Positions 32,576 to 43,660 of a DNA stretch of 64,000 nt are shown piece after piece. The position numbers and the translations under genes are program-made. This stretch comes from Luteimonas kalidii (GTDB lineage Bacteria > Pseudomonadota > Gammaproteobacteria > Xanthomonadales > Xanthomonadaceae): NCBI RefSeq assembly GCF_029887935.1, contig NZ_JARXRO010000012.1:1-64000 (forward strand), read 5' to 3'. The stretch's first letter is position 1, and each line of letters begins with the position of its first letter. The notes beneath the pieces are model-generated. The model was given only the letters and a program-made list of their open reading frames with translations, was not told the origin of the DNA and ran no database searches.

Positions 32576-35353
32576 TCAATGCGCCTCGTCCCAGTTGGTT
32601 CCGGTGCCCGAATCCACCACCAGTGGAACACGCAGTTCCGCCGCCGCCGCCATTCGCGCCGGCACCTCGCGCAGCAGCGTGTCCACGAACCCCGCATCGG
32701 ACTCGAACACCAGTTCGTCGTGCACCTGCAGGGTCATCAGCGCCGCGCCACCCTGGCCGGCCAGCCAGCGGTCGATGTCGATCATCGCTCGCTTGATGAT
32801 GTCCGCGGCGGTGCCCTGCATCGGTGCGTTGATCGCAGCGCGCTCGGCGCCGGCGCGCTGGGCCTGGTTGCCGCGCTGGATGTAGTCCAGGTACAGGCGG
32901 CGGCCGAAGACGGTCTCGACGAAGCCCTGGTCGCGCGCCTGCTGCCGGGTGCGCTCCATGTAATCGCGCACGCCGGGATAGCGCGAAAAGTAGGTGGCGA
33001 TGTAGTCCTGCGCCTCGCCGCGGCCGATGCCCAGGTTGCGCGCCAGCCCGAACGCACTCATGCCGTACATCAGGCCGAAGTTGATCGCCTTGGCGGCCCG
33101 GCGTTCGTTCGCCGTCACCTGGTCGAGCGCACGGCCGAACACCTCGGCGGCGGTGGCGCGGTGGATGTCGGCGCCGGCGGCGAACGCGCCGAGCAGGCCG
33201 GCGTCCTCCGACAGGTGGGCCATGATCCGCAGTTCGATCTGCGAATAGTCGCAGGCCACCAGGCGCCGCCCTTCCGGCGCGACGAAGGCCTTGCGGATCC
33301 GTCGCCCGTCCTCGGTGCGGATCGGGATGTTCTGCAGGTTCGGATCGCTCGAGGCCAGGCGGCCGGTCGCCGCGCCGGCCTGGTGGTAGCTGGTATGCAC
33401 GCGCCCGGTGACCGGGTTGATCATCTCCGGGAGCTTCTCGGTGTAGGTGCTGCGCAGCTTGGCCAGGCCGCGGTATTCGAGGATCACGCGCGGCAGTTCG
33501 TGCTGGTCGGCGATCGCCTCGAGCGCCTCCTCGTTGGTGCTGGGCTGGCCCTTGGGCGTCTTCACCAGCGCCGGCAGCTTCAGTTCCTCGAACAGCAGCG
33601 CGCACAGCTGCTTGGGCGAGTCGAGGTTGAACGTGCGCCCGGCCAGTTCGGTCGCCTTCTGCTGCGCGGCGAGCATGCGCCGCGAGAGGTCGGCGGTCTG
33701 CCGGCGCAGTTCGTCCGCGTCGACCTTCACCCCGTTGGCCTCGACCCGTTCGAGCACCGGCACCAGCGGCATCTCGATCGTGCGGTAAACGCCTTCGAGC
33801 GCGGGCTCGGCGGCGAGCTGCGGCGCCAGCACGCGGTGCAGGCGCAGGGTGATGTCGGCGTCCTCGGCCGCGTAGCGCGTGGCGTCGTCGATGGCGACGT
33901 GCGAGAACGGAATCTGCTTGCTGCCCTTGCCGGCCACCGCCTCGTAGCGGATCGTCTCGTAGCCAAGCAGGCGCTGCGCCAGCGAGTCCATGTCGTGGCG
34001 CTGGCTCGAATTCAGCACGAAGCTTTCCAGCATGGTGTCGTCGGCGTAGCCGCGCAGCTCGACGCCGTGGCGGCGCAGCACGTGCAGGTCGTACTTGCCG
34101 TGCTGGCCGAGCTTGCGCCGGTCGGGGTCTTCCAGCAGCGGGCGCAGCGCGTCGAGCACCGTGGTGCGGTCGAGCTGGGCAGGCGCGCCGGGATAATCGT
34201 GGCCGAGCGGCACGTAGGCCGCGTGGCCGGGCTCGACCGCGACGCTGATCCCGACCAGGTTGGCGCGCATCGGATCGAGCGAATCGGTCTCGGTGTCGAG
34301 CGCGAACCCGTCCGCCGCGGCCAGCCGCGCCAGCCAGTCGTCCAGCTGCGCGGGCGTGAGGACCGCCTCGTAGCGGCCGGGCGCCGCCAGCGCCGGGTCG
34401 GGCGGCGGCGCATCGTGCGGGGCGGGCGCGGTGATGCGGCCGCTGCCGCGGGCCCTGCCGGGTTCCTTCTCCACCGCGTCCGCCGCGGCGGCGCCGTCGA
34501 GTTCCTTCAGCGCCTGGTTGAAGCCGTAGCGCGCGTACAGCACCCGCAGCTCGTCGACGTGGCGCGGGCGCAGCCGCAGGCCGTCAGGGGCGACGTCGAG
34601 CCCGACGTCCGTACGGATGGTCGCCAGCTGGCGGCTCAGCGGCAGCTGCGGCAGCGCCTCGCGCAGGTTCTCGCCGATCTTGCCCTTGATGGCGGCGGCG
34701 TTCGCGATCACGCCGTCGAGGCTCCCGTACTCGGACAGCCACTTGGCCGCGGTCTTGGGCCCGCATTTGGGCACGCCAGGGATGTTGTCGACGCTGTCGC
34801 CCATCAGCGCGAGCATGTCGACGATCTGGTCGGCGCGCACGCCGAACTTGGCGATCACCGCGTCGTCGCCGTCGATCCGGCTGCCGGTCATGGTGTTGAC
34901 CAGCTCCACCAGGCCGCGGCCGGGCGACTGCAACCGCACCAGCTGGGCGAAATCCTTGTCGCTGGTGGAGATGGTGACGTCGATCCCCTGGTCCGCGCCC
35001 TGCAGCGCGAGCGTGCCGATCACGTCGTCGGCCTCCACGCCCGGCACGCGCAGGATGGTGAAGCCCAGCGCTTCGACGATCCGGCACATCGGCTCGACCT
35101 GCGCGCGCAGCTCGTCGGGCATGGGAGGACGGTTGGCCTTGTACGCCGGATACAGCGCCTCGCGGAACGTCGGGCCGCTGGCGTCGACCACGAAGGCCGC
35201 GAAGTCCGGCCCCTCCTTCAGCGTCGCGCGCAGCATGTTGACCACGCCGAACAGCGCACCGGTGGGCTCGCCGTCGGCATTGGTCAGCGGCGGCAGCGCG
35301 TGGAACGCGCGGAACAGGTACGACGAACCGTCGATCAGTACGAGTCTTGGCAT
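32576..35353 (-). CDS. polA: DNA polymerase I
   Basis: A 925-residue enzyme, full length for the family, used in Okazaki fragment processing and excision repair. In order: a 5'-nuclease domain (about 1-290; LVLIDGSSYLFRAFHALPPL, SDKDFAQLV, MGDSVDNIPGVPKCGPKTA), a 3'-5' exonuclease domain (about 330-520; FALDTETDSLDPMRANLVG retains the DxE of a proofreading site), and the polymerase domain with RLASSDPNLQNIP, ACDYSQIELRIMAHL (motif A), RRAAKAINFGLMYGMSAFGL (motif B) and LQVHDELVFE (motif C). A Pro/Ala-rich linker joins the first two domains. The gene is followed by a 430-bp gap with a small-RNA candidate. Confidence 0.97.
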   Translation of the reverse strand: MPRLVLIDGSSYLFRAFHALPPLTNADGEPTGALFGVVNMLRATLKEGPDFAAFVVDASGPTFREALYPAYKANRPPMPDELRAQVEPMCRIVEALGFTILRVPGVEADDVIGTLALQGADQGIDVTISTSDKDFAQLVRLQSPGRGLVELVNTMTGSRIDGDDAVIAKFGVRADQIVDMLALMGDSVDNIPGVPKCGPKTAAKWLSEYGSLDGVIANAAAIKGKIGENLREALPQLPLSRQLATIRTDVGLDVAPDGLRLRPRHVDELRVLYARYGFNQALKELDGAAAADAVEKEPGRARGSGRITAPAPHDAPPPDPALAAPGRYEAVLTPAQLDDWLARLAAADGFALDTETDSLDPMRANLVGISVAVEPGHAAYVPLGHDYPGAPAQLDRTTVLDALRPLLEDPDRRKLGQHGKYDLHVLRRHGVELRGYADDTMLESFVLNSSQRHDMDSLAQRLLGYETIRYEAVAGKGSKQIPFSHVAIDDATRYAAEDADITLRLHRVLAPQLAAEPALEGVYRTIEMPLVPVLERVEANGVKVDADELRRQTADLSRRMLAAQQKATELAGRTFNLDSPKQLCALLFEELKLPALVKTPKGQPSTNEEALEAIADQHELPRVILEYRGLAKLRSTYTEKLPEMINPVTGRVHTSYHQAGAATGRLASSDPNLQNIPIRTEDGRRIRKAFVAPEGRRLVACDYSQIELRIMAHLSEDAGLLGAFAAGADIHRATAAEVFGRALDQVTANERRAAKAINFGLMYGMSAFGLARNLGIGRGEAQDYIATYFSRYPGVRDYMERTRQQARDQGFVETVFGRRLYLDYIQRGNQAQRAGAERAAINAPMQGTAADIIKRAMIDIDRWLAGQGGAALMTLQVHDELVFESDAGFVDTLLREVPARMAAAAELRVPLVVDSGTGTNWDEAH

Positions 35354-35518
35354 GGCCCGATTCTACGCGTGCCGGGTCGCACGGGCCGGGAAGGCGCGGG
35401 CGTGGCGAACGGCGCGACACGCCGGCGACCTGTCGGTTCCAGGCCTTCGCCCCGCATCCCTCGCGTCGCCTTGATGCGTGCGGCGCATAATGGCCTTCAC
35501 CCCTGCCGGAGCTCCGCC

Positions 35519-35812
35519 ATGCGTCCCCGTGCCCGCCTGCTGCCGATCGTCCTGTCCGCACTCGTGCTCGGCGCCTGCGCCACCTCCGGACCCGCCACGG
35601 TCGACATCCCGCCCGGCGCCGAGGAAGCGACCCGCACCGAGGCCAACGGCGACGTGATCACCGAATACCGCGTCAATGGTGAACTGCGCGTCGTGCAGGT
35701 GACGCCGTCGCGCGGCCCGGCCTACCACCTCTACGTGCGCGACGGCCGGGTGCTGTCCACCCGGGAAGGCGACGACGCGCCTCAGACCTACTTCAAGCTG
35801 TTCGGCTGGTGA
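35519..35812 (+). CDS. DUF2782 family lipoprotein
   Basis: A 97-residue protein with a lipoprotein signal (SALVLGACATSG, Cys 20) and a small beta-rich domain: DVITEYRVNGELRVVQVTPSRGPAYHLY, then TYFKLFGW. This is the DUF2782 pattern, and the gene commonly sits divergent to polA in gammaproteobacteria, as here. Function unknown; probably periplasmic, anchored to a membrane. An upstream in-frame ATG at 35474 would bury the signal peptide, so ATG 35519 is preferred. Confidence 0.83.
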   Translation: MRPRARLLPIVLSALVLGACATSGPATVDIPPGAEEATRTEANGDVITEYRVNGELRVVQVTPSRGPAYHLYVRDGRVLSTREGDDAPQTYFKLFGW

Positions 35813-35852
35813 GGGGGCGCACGCCGGAACGGATCGACGACGCGCGACGGCG

Positions 35853-36905
35853 ATGGGCCAGGTGCTGAATGTCGCCCTGGTCGGCTACGGCTTCGTCGGC
35901 CGGGTCTTCCACGCGCCGCTGATCGCGACCACCCCGGGGCTCCGCCTGCACACCGTGGTCTCGCGCGACGCGGCGAAGGTGCACTCCGACTGGCCCGATG
36001 CGCGCGTGGTCGCCGACCCGACGCACGCCTTCGCCGACGGCGCAATCGACCTGGTGGTCATCGCCGCGCCCAACGCGGTGCATGCGTCGCTGGCGATCGC
36101 CGCCCTCCGGGCCGGTCGCCACGTCCTGGTGGACAAGCCGTTCACCACGTCGCTCGCAGAGGCGCGTGGCGTGCTCGACGTGGCGCGAAGCGCCGGCCGC
36201 CTGGCCAGCGTGTTCCAGAACCGGCGCTGGGATACCGATTTCCTCGCCCTGCGCGCACTGGTGGAGAGCGGCACCCTGGGCGAGATGGCGGAACTGCATT
36301 CGCACTTCGACCGCTTCCGGCCACAGGTCCCGGACCGCTGGCGCGAACGCGCCGGGCCCGGCGCCGGACTGTGGTTCGACCTCGGCCCGCACCTGGTGGA
36401 CCAGGCGCTGCAGCTGTTCGGCACGCCGCTGTCGATCCAGGCCGACCTCGCCACGCAGCGCGCGGACGCCGTGGTCGACGACTGGTTCCACGTGGTGCTG
36501 CGCTATCCGCGCCTGCGCGTGGTGCTGCATGCCGGTGCGCTGGTGGCCGCGAACACATTGCGCTTCGCCGCGCACGGCACCGGCGGCAGTTACGTCAAGC
36601 ACGGCCTCGACCCGCAGGAAGACGCGCTGCGCGCGGGCACGCGTCCCGGCAGTCCGGACTGGGGGCTCGACCGGCGCCCCGGCGAACTCACCACGATGGG
36701 CGCGGATGGGCCCGTGACGCAGGCGATCGACGGCCCGCGCGGCGACTACCGCGCCTGCTACGCGGCGATGCGCGACGCGATCCTCGGCCAGGGAGAGGCG
36801 CCGGTCACGCCAGCTCAGGCGCTGGCGGTGATGCAGGTGCTGGACGCGGGCGTAGCCAGCGCCGCGTCCGCCCGCAGCATTGCGCTCGCGGACACGGCGG
36901 GCTGA
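35853..36905 (+). CDS. Gfo/Idh/MocA family NAD(P)-dependent oxidoreductase
   Basis: A 350-residue protein. The N-terminal Rossmann domain has VALVGYGFVGRVFHAPLI (7-24) and VVIAAPNAVHASLAIAAL; VDKPFTTSLAEA holds the conserved catalytic Lys-Pro; the C-terminal domain includes SHFDRFRPQVPDRWRE and LWFDLGPHLVDQAL with the catalytic Asp and His. The profile is that of YdgJ-like sugar or inositol dehydrogenases; the substrate is not evident. It follows the DUF2782 gene by 40 bases on the same strand and may be co-transcribed with it. Confidence 0.88.
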   Translation: MGQVLNVALVGYGFVGRVFHAPLIATTPGLRLHTVVSRDAAKVHSDWPDARVVADPTHAFADGAIDLVVIAAPNAVHASLAIAALRAGRHVLVDKPFTTSLAEARGVLDVARSAGRLASVFQNRRWDTDFLALRALVESGTLGEMAELHSHFDRFRPQVPDRWRERAGPGAGLWFDLGPHLVDQALQLFGTPLSIQADLATQRADAVVDDWFHVVLRYPRLRVVLHAGALVAANTLRFAAHGTGGSYVKHGLDPQEDALRAGTRPGSPDWGLDRRPGELTTMGADGPVTQAIDGPRGDYRACYAAMRDAILGQGEAPVTPAQALAVMQVLDAGVASAASARSIALADTAG

Positions 36906-36929
36906 GCCGCGTGGCCGGCGCGCGCCGGC

Positions 36930-37379
36930 TCAACGCACGACCAGCACCGGCACCTGGCTGCGGCTGACCACGGACTGCGTCTGGCTTCCCAGCAGCAGCC
37001 GGCGCAGCCCGCGATGCCCGTGCGACGCCATGACCACCAGGTCCGCGCCGCACGCTGTCGTCGTCTCGAGGATGGCTTCGTCGGGCAGCCGGTCGGGCAC
37101 GTGGACGGCCTCGACCTCCACGCCGGCCGCCGCCCCGCGCTGCCGCACGTCGGCGAGGATCCGTTCGGCGTCCAGCGCGCGCTTGCGGCGCTGTTCCTCG
37201 CGCAGCTCGAACGCCAGCGCCAGGCCGGACGGGTCGCCCGGCAGCGGGTCCTGCCAGGGTTCGGACGCGGTCACCACCGTCGCCCGGGCCTGCAGGGCGG
37301 CGGCGAGGGCCAGGCCCGCGTCGAGCCCCTTGCCGGCGAGCTCGGAGCCATCGGTCGCGATCAGCAGATGCCTGTACAT
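36930..37379 (-). CDS. Universal stress protein (UspA family)
   Basis: A 149-residue single-domain UspA protein. It begins MYRHLLIATDGSELAGKGLD, contains the acidic VHVPDRLPDEAILETTTACGADLVVMASHGHRG region, and ends LLLGSQTQSVVSRSQVPVLVVR, the nucleotide-binding GxxG...GS signature. Such dimers bind ATP and are induced in starvation, oxidative or other stress; their targets are poorly known. The gene lies 88 bases downstream of the 6-phosphogluconate dehydrogenase gene on the same strand. Confidence 0.9.
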   Translation of the reverse strand: MYRHLLIATDGSELAGKGLDAGLALAAALQARATVVTASEPWQDPLPGDPSGLALAFELREEQRRKRALDAERILADVRQRGAAAGVEVEAVHVPDRLPDEAILETTTACGADLVVMASHGHRGLRRLLLGSQTQSVVSRSQVPVLVVR

Positions 37380-37467
37380 GGCGCACGCCTCGATCTGGTC
37401 GGGCGTCCATCAGGCCACCGCTGCGAACGCGGCGCCTTGATCCTGCTCAATCGCCGGTGTCGATCCG

Positions 37468-38385
37468 TCAGCCCGGCGGGCGGTCGGGCTTCACGCCGTG
37501 TCCCCCGAACGCGTCGCGCATGGCCGACAGCAGCCGGTCGGCATAGGCATTGCCCTCGCGCGAGCGCAGGCGCTCGATCAGCGACTGGGTGATCACCGGC
37601 GCGGCCACGTCCAGCTCGATCGCCTCGGCCACCGTCCAGCGTCCCTCGCCCGAATCCGGCACGTAGGGCGCGATGCCCTCGAGCTGCGGATTGCCCGCCA
37701 GCGCCTGCGCGGTCAGGTCGAGCAGCCACGAGCGCACCACGCTGCCGTGGCGCCACAGTTCGGCCAGGGCGGCGATGTCGGGCACGAGGTCGTCGCGCCG
37801 CTCCAGGATCGCGAAGCCTTCTGCATAGGCCTGCATCATTCCGTACTCGATGCCGTTGTGGATCATCTTGGCGAAATGCCCGGCGCCGCTGGGCCCGACG
37901 TGGCCCCAGCCGCGGTCCGCGGCCGGCGCCAGTGCGGCGAACAGCGGCGACAGCCGCTCCGCGACCGCGGCCTCGCCGCCGACCATCAGGCTGTAGCCTT
38001 CGGCCAGGCCCCACACGCCGCCGCTGGTGCCGACATCGAGATAGGCGATCCCGCTGTCGCGCAACCCGCGTTCACGCCGCTGGCTGTCGCGGTAGAAGGA
38101 ATTGCCGCCATCGATGATGGTGTCGCCCGGCGCCAGCAGTGGCTGCAGCGCGGCGATGGTGGCGTCCACCGGCGCGCCGGCCGGCACCATGATCCAGGCC
38201 ACGCGCGGCGGTTCCAGTGCGGCCACCAGCGCCTCCAGCGACTCCGCCGCCTCCATGCCCGCGGCGACCAGGCGTTCGCGCGCCTCCGGGGCCGGATCGA
38301 AGCCCACCACCCGATGGCCGCCCTGGTGCAGCCGCTGCGCCATGTTCGCGCCCATGCGGCCCAGTCCGATCATGCCCAGCTGCAT
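37468..38385 (-). CDS. gnd: 6-phosphogluconate dehydrogenase (decarboxylating), short bacterial form
   Basis: A 305-residue enzyme of the short, usually NAD-linked class (YqeC/GntZ type). The Rossmann motif is MQLGMIGLGRMGANMAQRL (1-19); VPAGAPVDATIAALQPLL and IIDGGNSFYRDSQRRERGL match 6PGDH; YLDVGTSGGVWGLAEGYSLMVGG is the signature; GAGHFAKMIHNGIEYGMMQAYAEGF has the catalytic Lys. It converts 6-phosphogluconate to ribulose-5-phosphate and CO2. The start at 38385 has a strong GAGGAGGA site. The related long Gnd form is not in the window. Related beta-hydroxyacid dehydrogenases are less likely given the signature. Confidence 0.88.
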   Translation of the reverse strand: MQLGMIGLGRMGANMAQRLHQGGHRVVGFDPAPEARERLVAAGMEAAESLEALVAALEPPRVAWIMVPAGAPVDATIAALQPLLAPGDTIIDGGNSFYRDSQRRERGLRDSGIAYLDVGTSGGVWGLAEGYSLMVGGEAAVAERLSPLFAALAPAADRGWGHVGPSGAGHFAKMIHNGIEYGMMQAYAEGFAILERRDDLVPDIAALAELWRHGSVVRSWLLDLTAQALAGNPQLEGIAPYVPDSGEGRWTVAEAIELDVAAPVITQSLIERLRSREGNAYADRLLSAMRDAFGGHGVKPDRPPG

Positions 38386-38637
38386 GCTGTCCTCCTCTCG
38401 CGTTCGCGTCTGCGGTGCCGTGCATGGTGCACGATGCGCGGGCACCCCGGCGTGCCGGGCGCGGGAACGACGCGGTCCAGTGCGTTCCATCTCCGCATCC
38501 GATGATCCAGCCTGCGCACATTGCATGGATGCTGCATGTGGCCTGCGGCACGCGCCTTCCGCAGGACCAGGCCTTCACGCGACCTGGCCCCGGCCGTTGG
38601 CATGCTCGAAACGATGAACGCACTGCGAGGTCGCGCC

Positions 38638-38883
38638 ATGTCCGGACGCGAGCGGCGCCGCGAGGCTCCGGCCGACCAGTCCGCCCTGCGCGACGGCCTG
38701 ACGCCGGCCCAGCTCAAGGCACTGGAGACGCTGGAACACTTCCGCTGGACCCTGAAATTCGTCCGCAGGCCGATGTTCCAGGATCCGGTCCCGGTGGTCT
38801 TCGACCGGGATGGCCAGCGTTACGCGGTGCTGCGCAGCGACGGCACGCTGGACGAATCGCCTGGATTCAGGATCCGCGACTGA
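38638..38883 (+). CDS. Small conserved hypothetical protein
   Basis: An 81-residue protein whose C-terminal part (LTPAQLKALETLEHFRWTLKFVRRPMFQDPVPVVFDRDGQRYAVL) I recognise as a conserved small protein in xanthomonads and pseudomonads of unknown function. The basic N-terminus (SGRERRREAP) varies. No signal peptide or membrane segment. ATG 38638 is chosen as the last start before the conserved part; ATG 38614 is possible. The preceding 250 bases after the dehydrogenase promoter show nothing else clear. Confidence 0.7.
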   Translation: MSGRERRREAPADQSALRDGLTPAQLKALETLEHFRWTLKFVRRPMFQDPVPVVFDRDGQRYAVLRSDGTLDESPGFRIRD

Positions 38884-39021
38884 GCTTCGACCCGGCGGTC
38901 GGCCGCATATCGCTACGTCCGGGCGCCCATCGCACCTGCAGCATTGGCGCGCGAGGCAGGGCCCACGATGGCCCCCGTCAGCGATGCAGGGGGTCGCCTG
39001 CCGGACGCGTCGATCCCCGAC

Positions 39022-41202
<2,181 letters not shown>

Positions 41203-41259
41203 CGCCGCATTTTACGCGACCGGGCGTCGCGCCCTCCGCGACGCGCCACGGCGCGGCGT

Positions 41260-41958
41260 TCAGGCCAGGATGTCGATGAAGCTGTTGATCGACAGCCGCC
41301 CCGCCAGTGCATCGGCAGGCGGGATGCGGGCGTTGTCGATATCGCCCGAATGCAGCGAGTTGCGCCGGTAGACGACCAGCCGGTTGAACACGCCGTCGGC
41401 CGCGTCGATGCGTTCGAACAGGGGCGAGTCGCCGCGGATGTAGCCGTCGGCCACCTGCTCGCGCCGGCTTTCCTGTTCCAGGGTGGCGAAATAGCCCGCC
41501 TGGCGCGACTCGTCCACCGATTCGAAGCCGGTCGCACGGTGGCGGTAGAACGCGGTGCCGCCCCAGTCGCCGCGAAACAGGTAGTGCATCGTCGCCAGGC
41601 CATTGCCCTGCACCGAATCGACGTGCGGCACGCGCTGCAGGAACGCGAGCCGATCCGGCGGCAGGGTCACCAGCGAGTAGTGGCACATCGGGAAGGCGAA
41701 GCGGCCGCCCGCGGGCAGCCCGAAGTGCGGTGCCAGCAGCGGACGCAGCAACTGCTCCAGAAACGCTTCGTACGACAGTGGGGCCCGGATGCGCAGCCCC
41801 GGGAACAACGTGCCCTGCGGCGTGAAGTGGCCGCGCGCGGCCTTGCGCACCAGCCGGTCAGGATCAGCCACGGCCTGGTCGATCACCAGCAGCGGCGCGC
41901 CTTCGTTGCCGATGCGGCGTACCTGCAGCCGCAGCCCTGGATGCGGCTGGATCAGCAT
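41260..41958 (-). CDS. DUF6445 family protein linked to halogenases
   Basis: A 232-residue protein of the DUF6445 type: LLVIDQAVADPDRLVRKAA near the start, YSLVTLPPDRLAFLQRVPHVDS in the middle, MHYLFRGDWGGTAFYRHRATGFES, and NRLVVYRRNSLHSGDID near the end. The HVDS and LHSGDI elements with Arg resemble a 2-oxoglutarate/Fe(II) oxygenase core (HxD...H and a downstream Arg), but the activity is unproven. It begins seven bases after the stop of the halogenase at 41966 and is last in the operon. Relatives often sit beside tryptophan-halogenase-like genes in Caulobacter and Xanthomonas. Confidence 0.78.
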   Translation of the reverse strand: MLIQPHPGLRLQVRRIGNEGAPLLVIDQAVADPDRLVRKAARGHFTPQGTLFPGLRIRAPLSYEAFLEQLLRPLLAPHFGLPAGGRFAFPMCHYSLVTLPPDRLAFLQRVPHVDSVQGNGLATMHYLFRGDWGGTAFYRHRATGFESVDESRQAGYFATLEQESRREQVADGYIRGDSPLFERIDAADGVFNRLVVYRRNSLHSGDIDNARIPPADALAGRLSINSFIDILA

Positions 41959-41965
41959 CGCGCGG

Positions 41966-43609
41966 TCATGTCGTCAGGCCGCCGCCGACGCCCGCGACCT
42001 TGCCGGTCACCCTGGCGTGGGCGCGCGCGCGCTCGTACATGAGTTCCCAGGCCGAGGGCGGCGCCTTGCAGTAGCTGTCCAGGAACTGCTGGTGGCTCGG
42101 CATGGCCGCGACCGCGCGTTCGATCGGCTGGCGGATCCCGTCGAACAGGCGCTGCATCGCGTCGTCGGGCAGTGCGCGGGTCAGCGGATGGTGCGCCTTC
42201 GGCACCACGCCCTGGCCGAGCATGCAGTGGGTCCAGGAATCGAGCCGGAACAGCTCGTCCTCGCCCTGCGACGCATGCGCGCGGTCGCGGAACATCCGGA
42301 TGCGGTGCGCGAGGTCTGCCGGCAGCTCCATGTGACGGACCTGCTGCCACATCGGCTCGTCGCGCTGGTTGAGGTGGTAGTGCAGGATGATGAAGTCGCG
42401 CACGTGCTCCATCTCGGCGCGGCTGATGTCGTTGTAGCGCTGCACCATCGACTCGTCGATGCCATCGGCCGGAAACAGCTTCAACAGCCGCGCCACCCCG
42501 CTGAGGGTGAGGTGGATGCTGGTCGATTCCAGCGGCTCGATGAAGCCGCTGGCCAGGCCCAGCGCGACCACGTTCTTGTTCCAGGCCTTGCGCCGGCGGC
42601 CGGTGCGGAACGGGATGATCCACGGATCGCGCAGCGGTCTGGCCGGGTTTTCCGCCAGCAGCTTCGCGGTCGCCTCGTCGTCGGACATGTACGCGTCCGA
42701 GAACACGATGCCGCAGCCGATCCGGTGCTGCAGCGCGATCTTCCAGTGCCAGCCGGCCTCGTGCGCGATGGCGCGGGTGTAGGGCACCGCCGGGCCGTCG
42801 GCCTCGGTCTGCAGCGCCACGGCGCGGTTGCTCGGCAGCCAGTGGTTCCAGTCCTCGTAGCCGGTGCCCAGCGCCTGTTCGCTGAGCACCGCGCGGCCAC
42901 CGGTGCAATCGATGAACAGGTCGCCTTCCAGCACGGTACCGTCCTCGAGCACCAGCGCCTCGACATAGCCGGTGTCCGGATGCCGGCGTACCTGCCGGAT
43001 CTTGCCCTCGACGCGCACCAGGCCCTGGCGCTCGGCGCGCTCGCGCATGTAGGCCGCGTACAGCCCGGCGTCGAAGTGGTAGGCATAGTTGACCTCGAGC
43101 CGCTCCGGCGACATCGCCTGCTTGCCCCAGCGCGTCGACCACTGCTGCGCGCCGCCCACCTGGTGACCGGGCAGCGAGAAACGGTCCACGCGGGACGCCA
43201 CGGTTTCCAGGCAGAAGTCGCCCAGTTCCGAGTGCATGCCGCGGCGCAGGCTGTCGAGCCAGAAGTGGTGGAATTCGCAGGCCCAGCTGCCGAGGCCGGT
43301 CAGTCCGAAGGGGTGGAAATAGCGCTGTCCGGGGCGCAGCCAGTTCTCGAACGAGATCGAGAGCTTGAAGCTCGCGGCGACCGAGCTCATGAACTCGCGC
43401 TCGTCGATCCCGAGCAGGCGGTGGAAGGTGCGGATGGTGGGGATCGTCGATTCGCCCACGCCCACCGTGCCGATCTGCTCGGATTCCACCAGGGTCACCT
43501 CCAGCAGGTCGCGGAACTGGTGGGTCAGCGCGCACGCCGCCACCCAGCCCGCCGTGCCGCCGCCGGCGATGACCACCTTCCGGATCCCGCGCTTCACCTC
43601 GTCCAACAT
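41966..43609 (-). CDS. Flavin-dependent halogenase (tryptophan 7-halogenase family), copy 1
   Basis: A 547-residue FAD enzyme that uses reduced flavin, O2 and halide. Features: VVIAGGGTAGWVAACAL (FAD GxGxxG), GVGESTIPTIRTFH, Lys 82 in SVAASFKLSISFENW (equivalent to the catalytic Lys), GWHWKIALQHR (WxWxIP motif with Ala in place of Pro), FIEPLESTSIHL (catalytic Glu region) and a C-terminal HCMLGQGVVP. Characterised family members halogenate, preferentially brominate, free indoles in vitro, but their natural substrate is unknown. Start ATG 43609 has GGGAGAG upstream. It lies 51 bases after the second halogenase and 7 before DUF6445. The altered WxWxIP may reflect a changed substrate or weaker control of futile flavin oxidation. 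Confidence 0.88.
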   Translation of the reverse strand: MLDEVKRGIRKVVIAGGGTAGWVAACALTHQFRDLLEVTLVESEQIGTVGVGESTIPTIRTFHRLLGIDEREFMSSVAASFKLSISFENWLRPGQRYFHPFGLTGLGSWACEFHHFWLDSLRRGMHSELGDFCLETVASRVDRFSLPGHQVGGAQQWSTRWGKQAMSPERLEVNYAYHFDAGLYAAYMRERAERQGLVRVEGKIRQVRRHPDTGYVEALVLEDGTVLEGDLFIDCTGGRAVLSEQALGTGYEDWNHWLPSNRAVALQTEADGPAVPYTRAIAHEAGWHWKIALQHRIGCGIVFSDAYMSDDEATAKLLAENPARPLRDPWIIPFRTGRRRKAWNKNVVALGLASGFIEPLESTSIHLTLSGVARLLKLFPADGIDESMVQRYNDISRAEMEHVRDFIILHYHLNQRDEPMWQQVRHMELPADLAHRIRMFRDRAHASQGEDELFRLDSWTHCMLGQGVVPKAHHPLTRALPDDAMQRLFDGIRQPIERAVAAMPSHQQFLDSYCKAPPSAWELMYERARAHARVTGKVAGVGGGLTT

Positions 43610-43660
43610 GCTCTCTCCCAGTCGTGTGTCGCGCCGCCGCGTCGTCGCGGAGGCCACCCA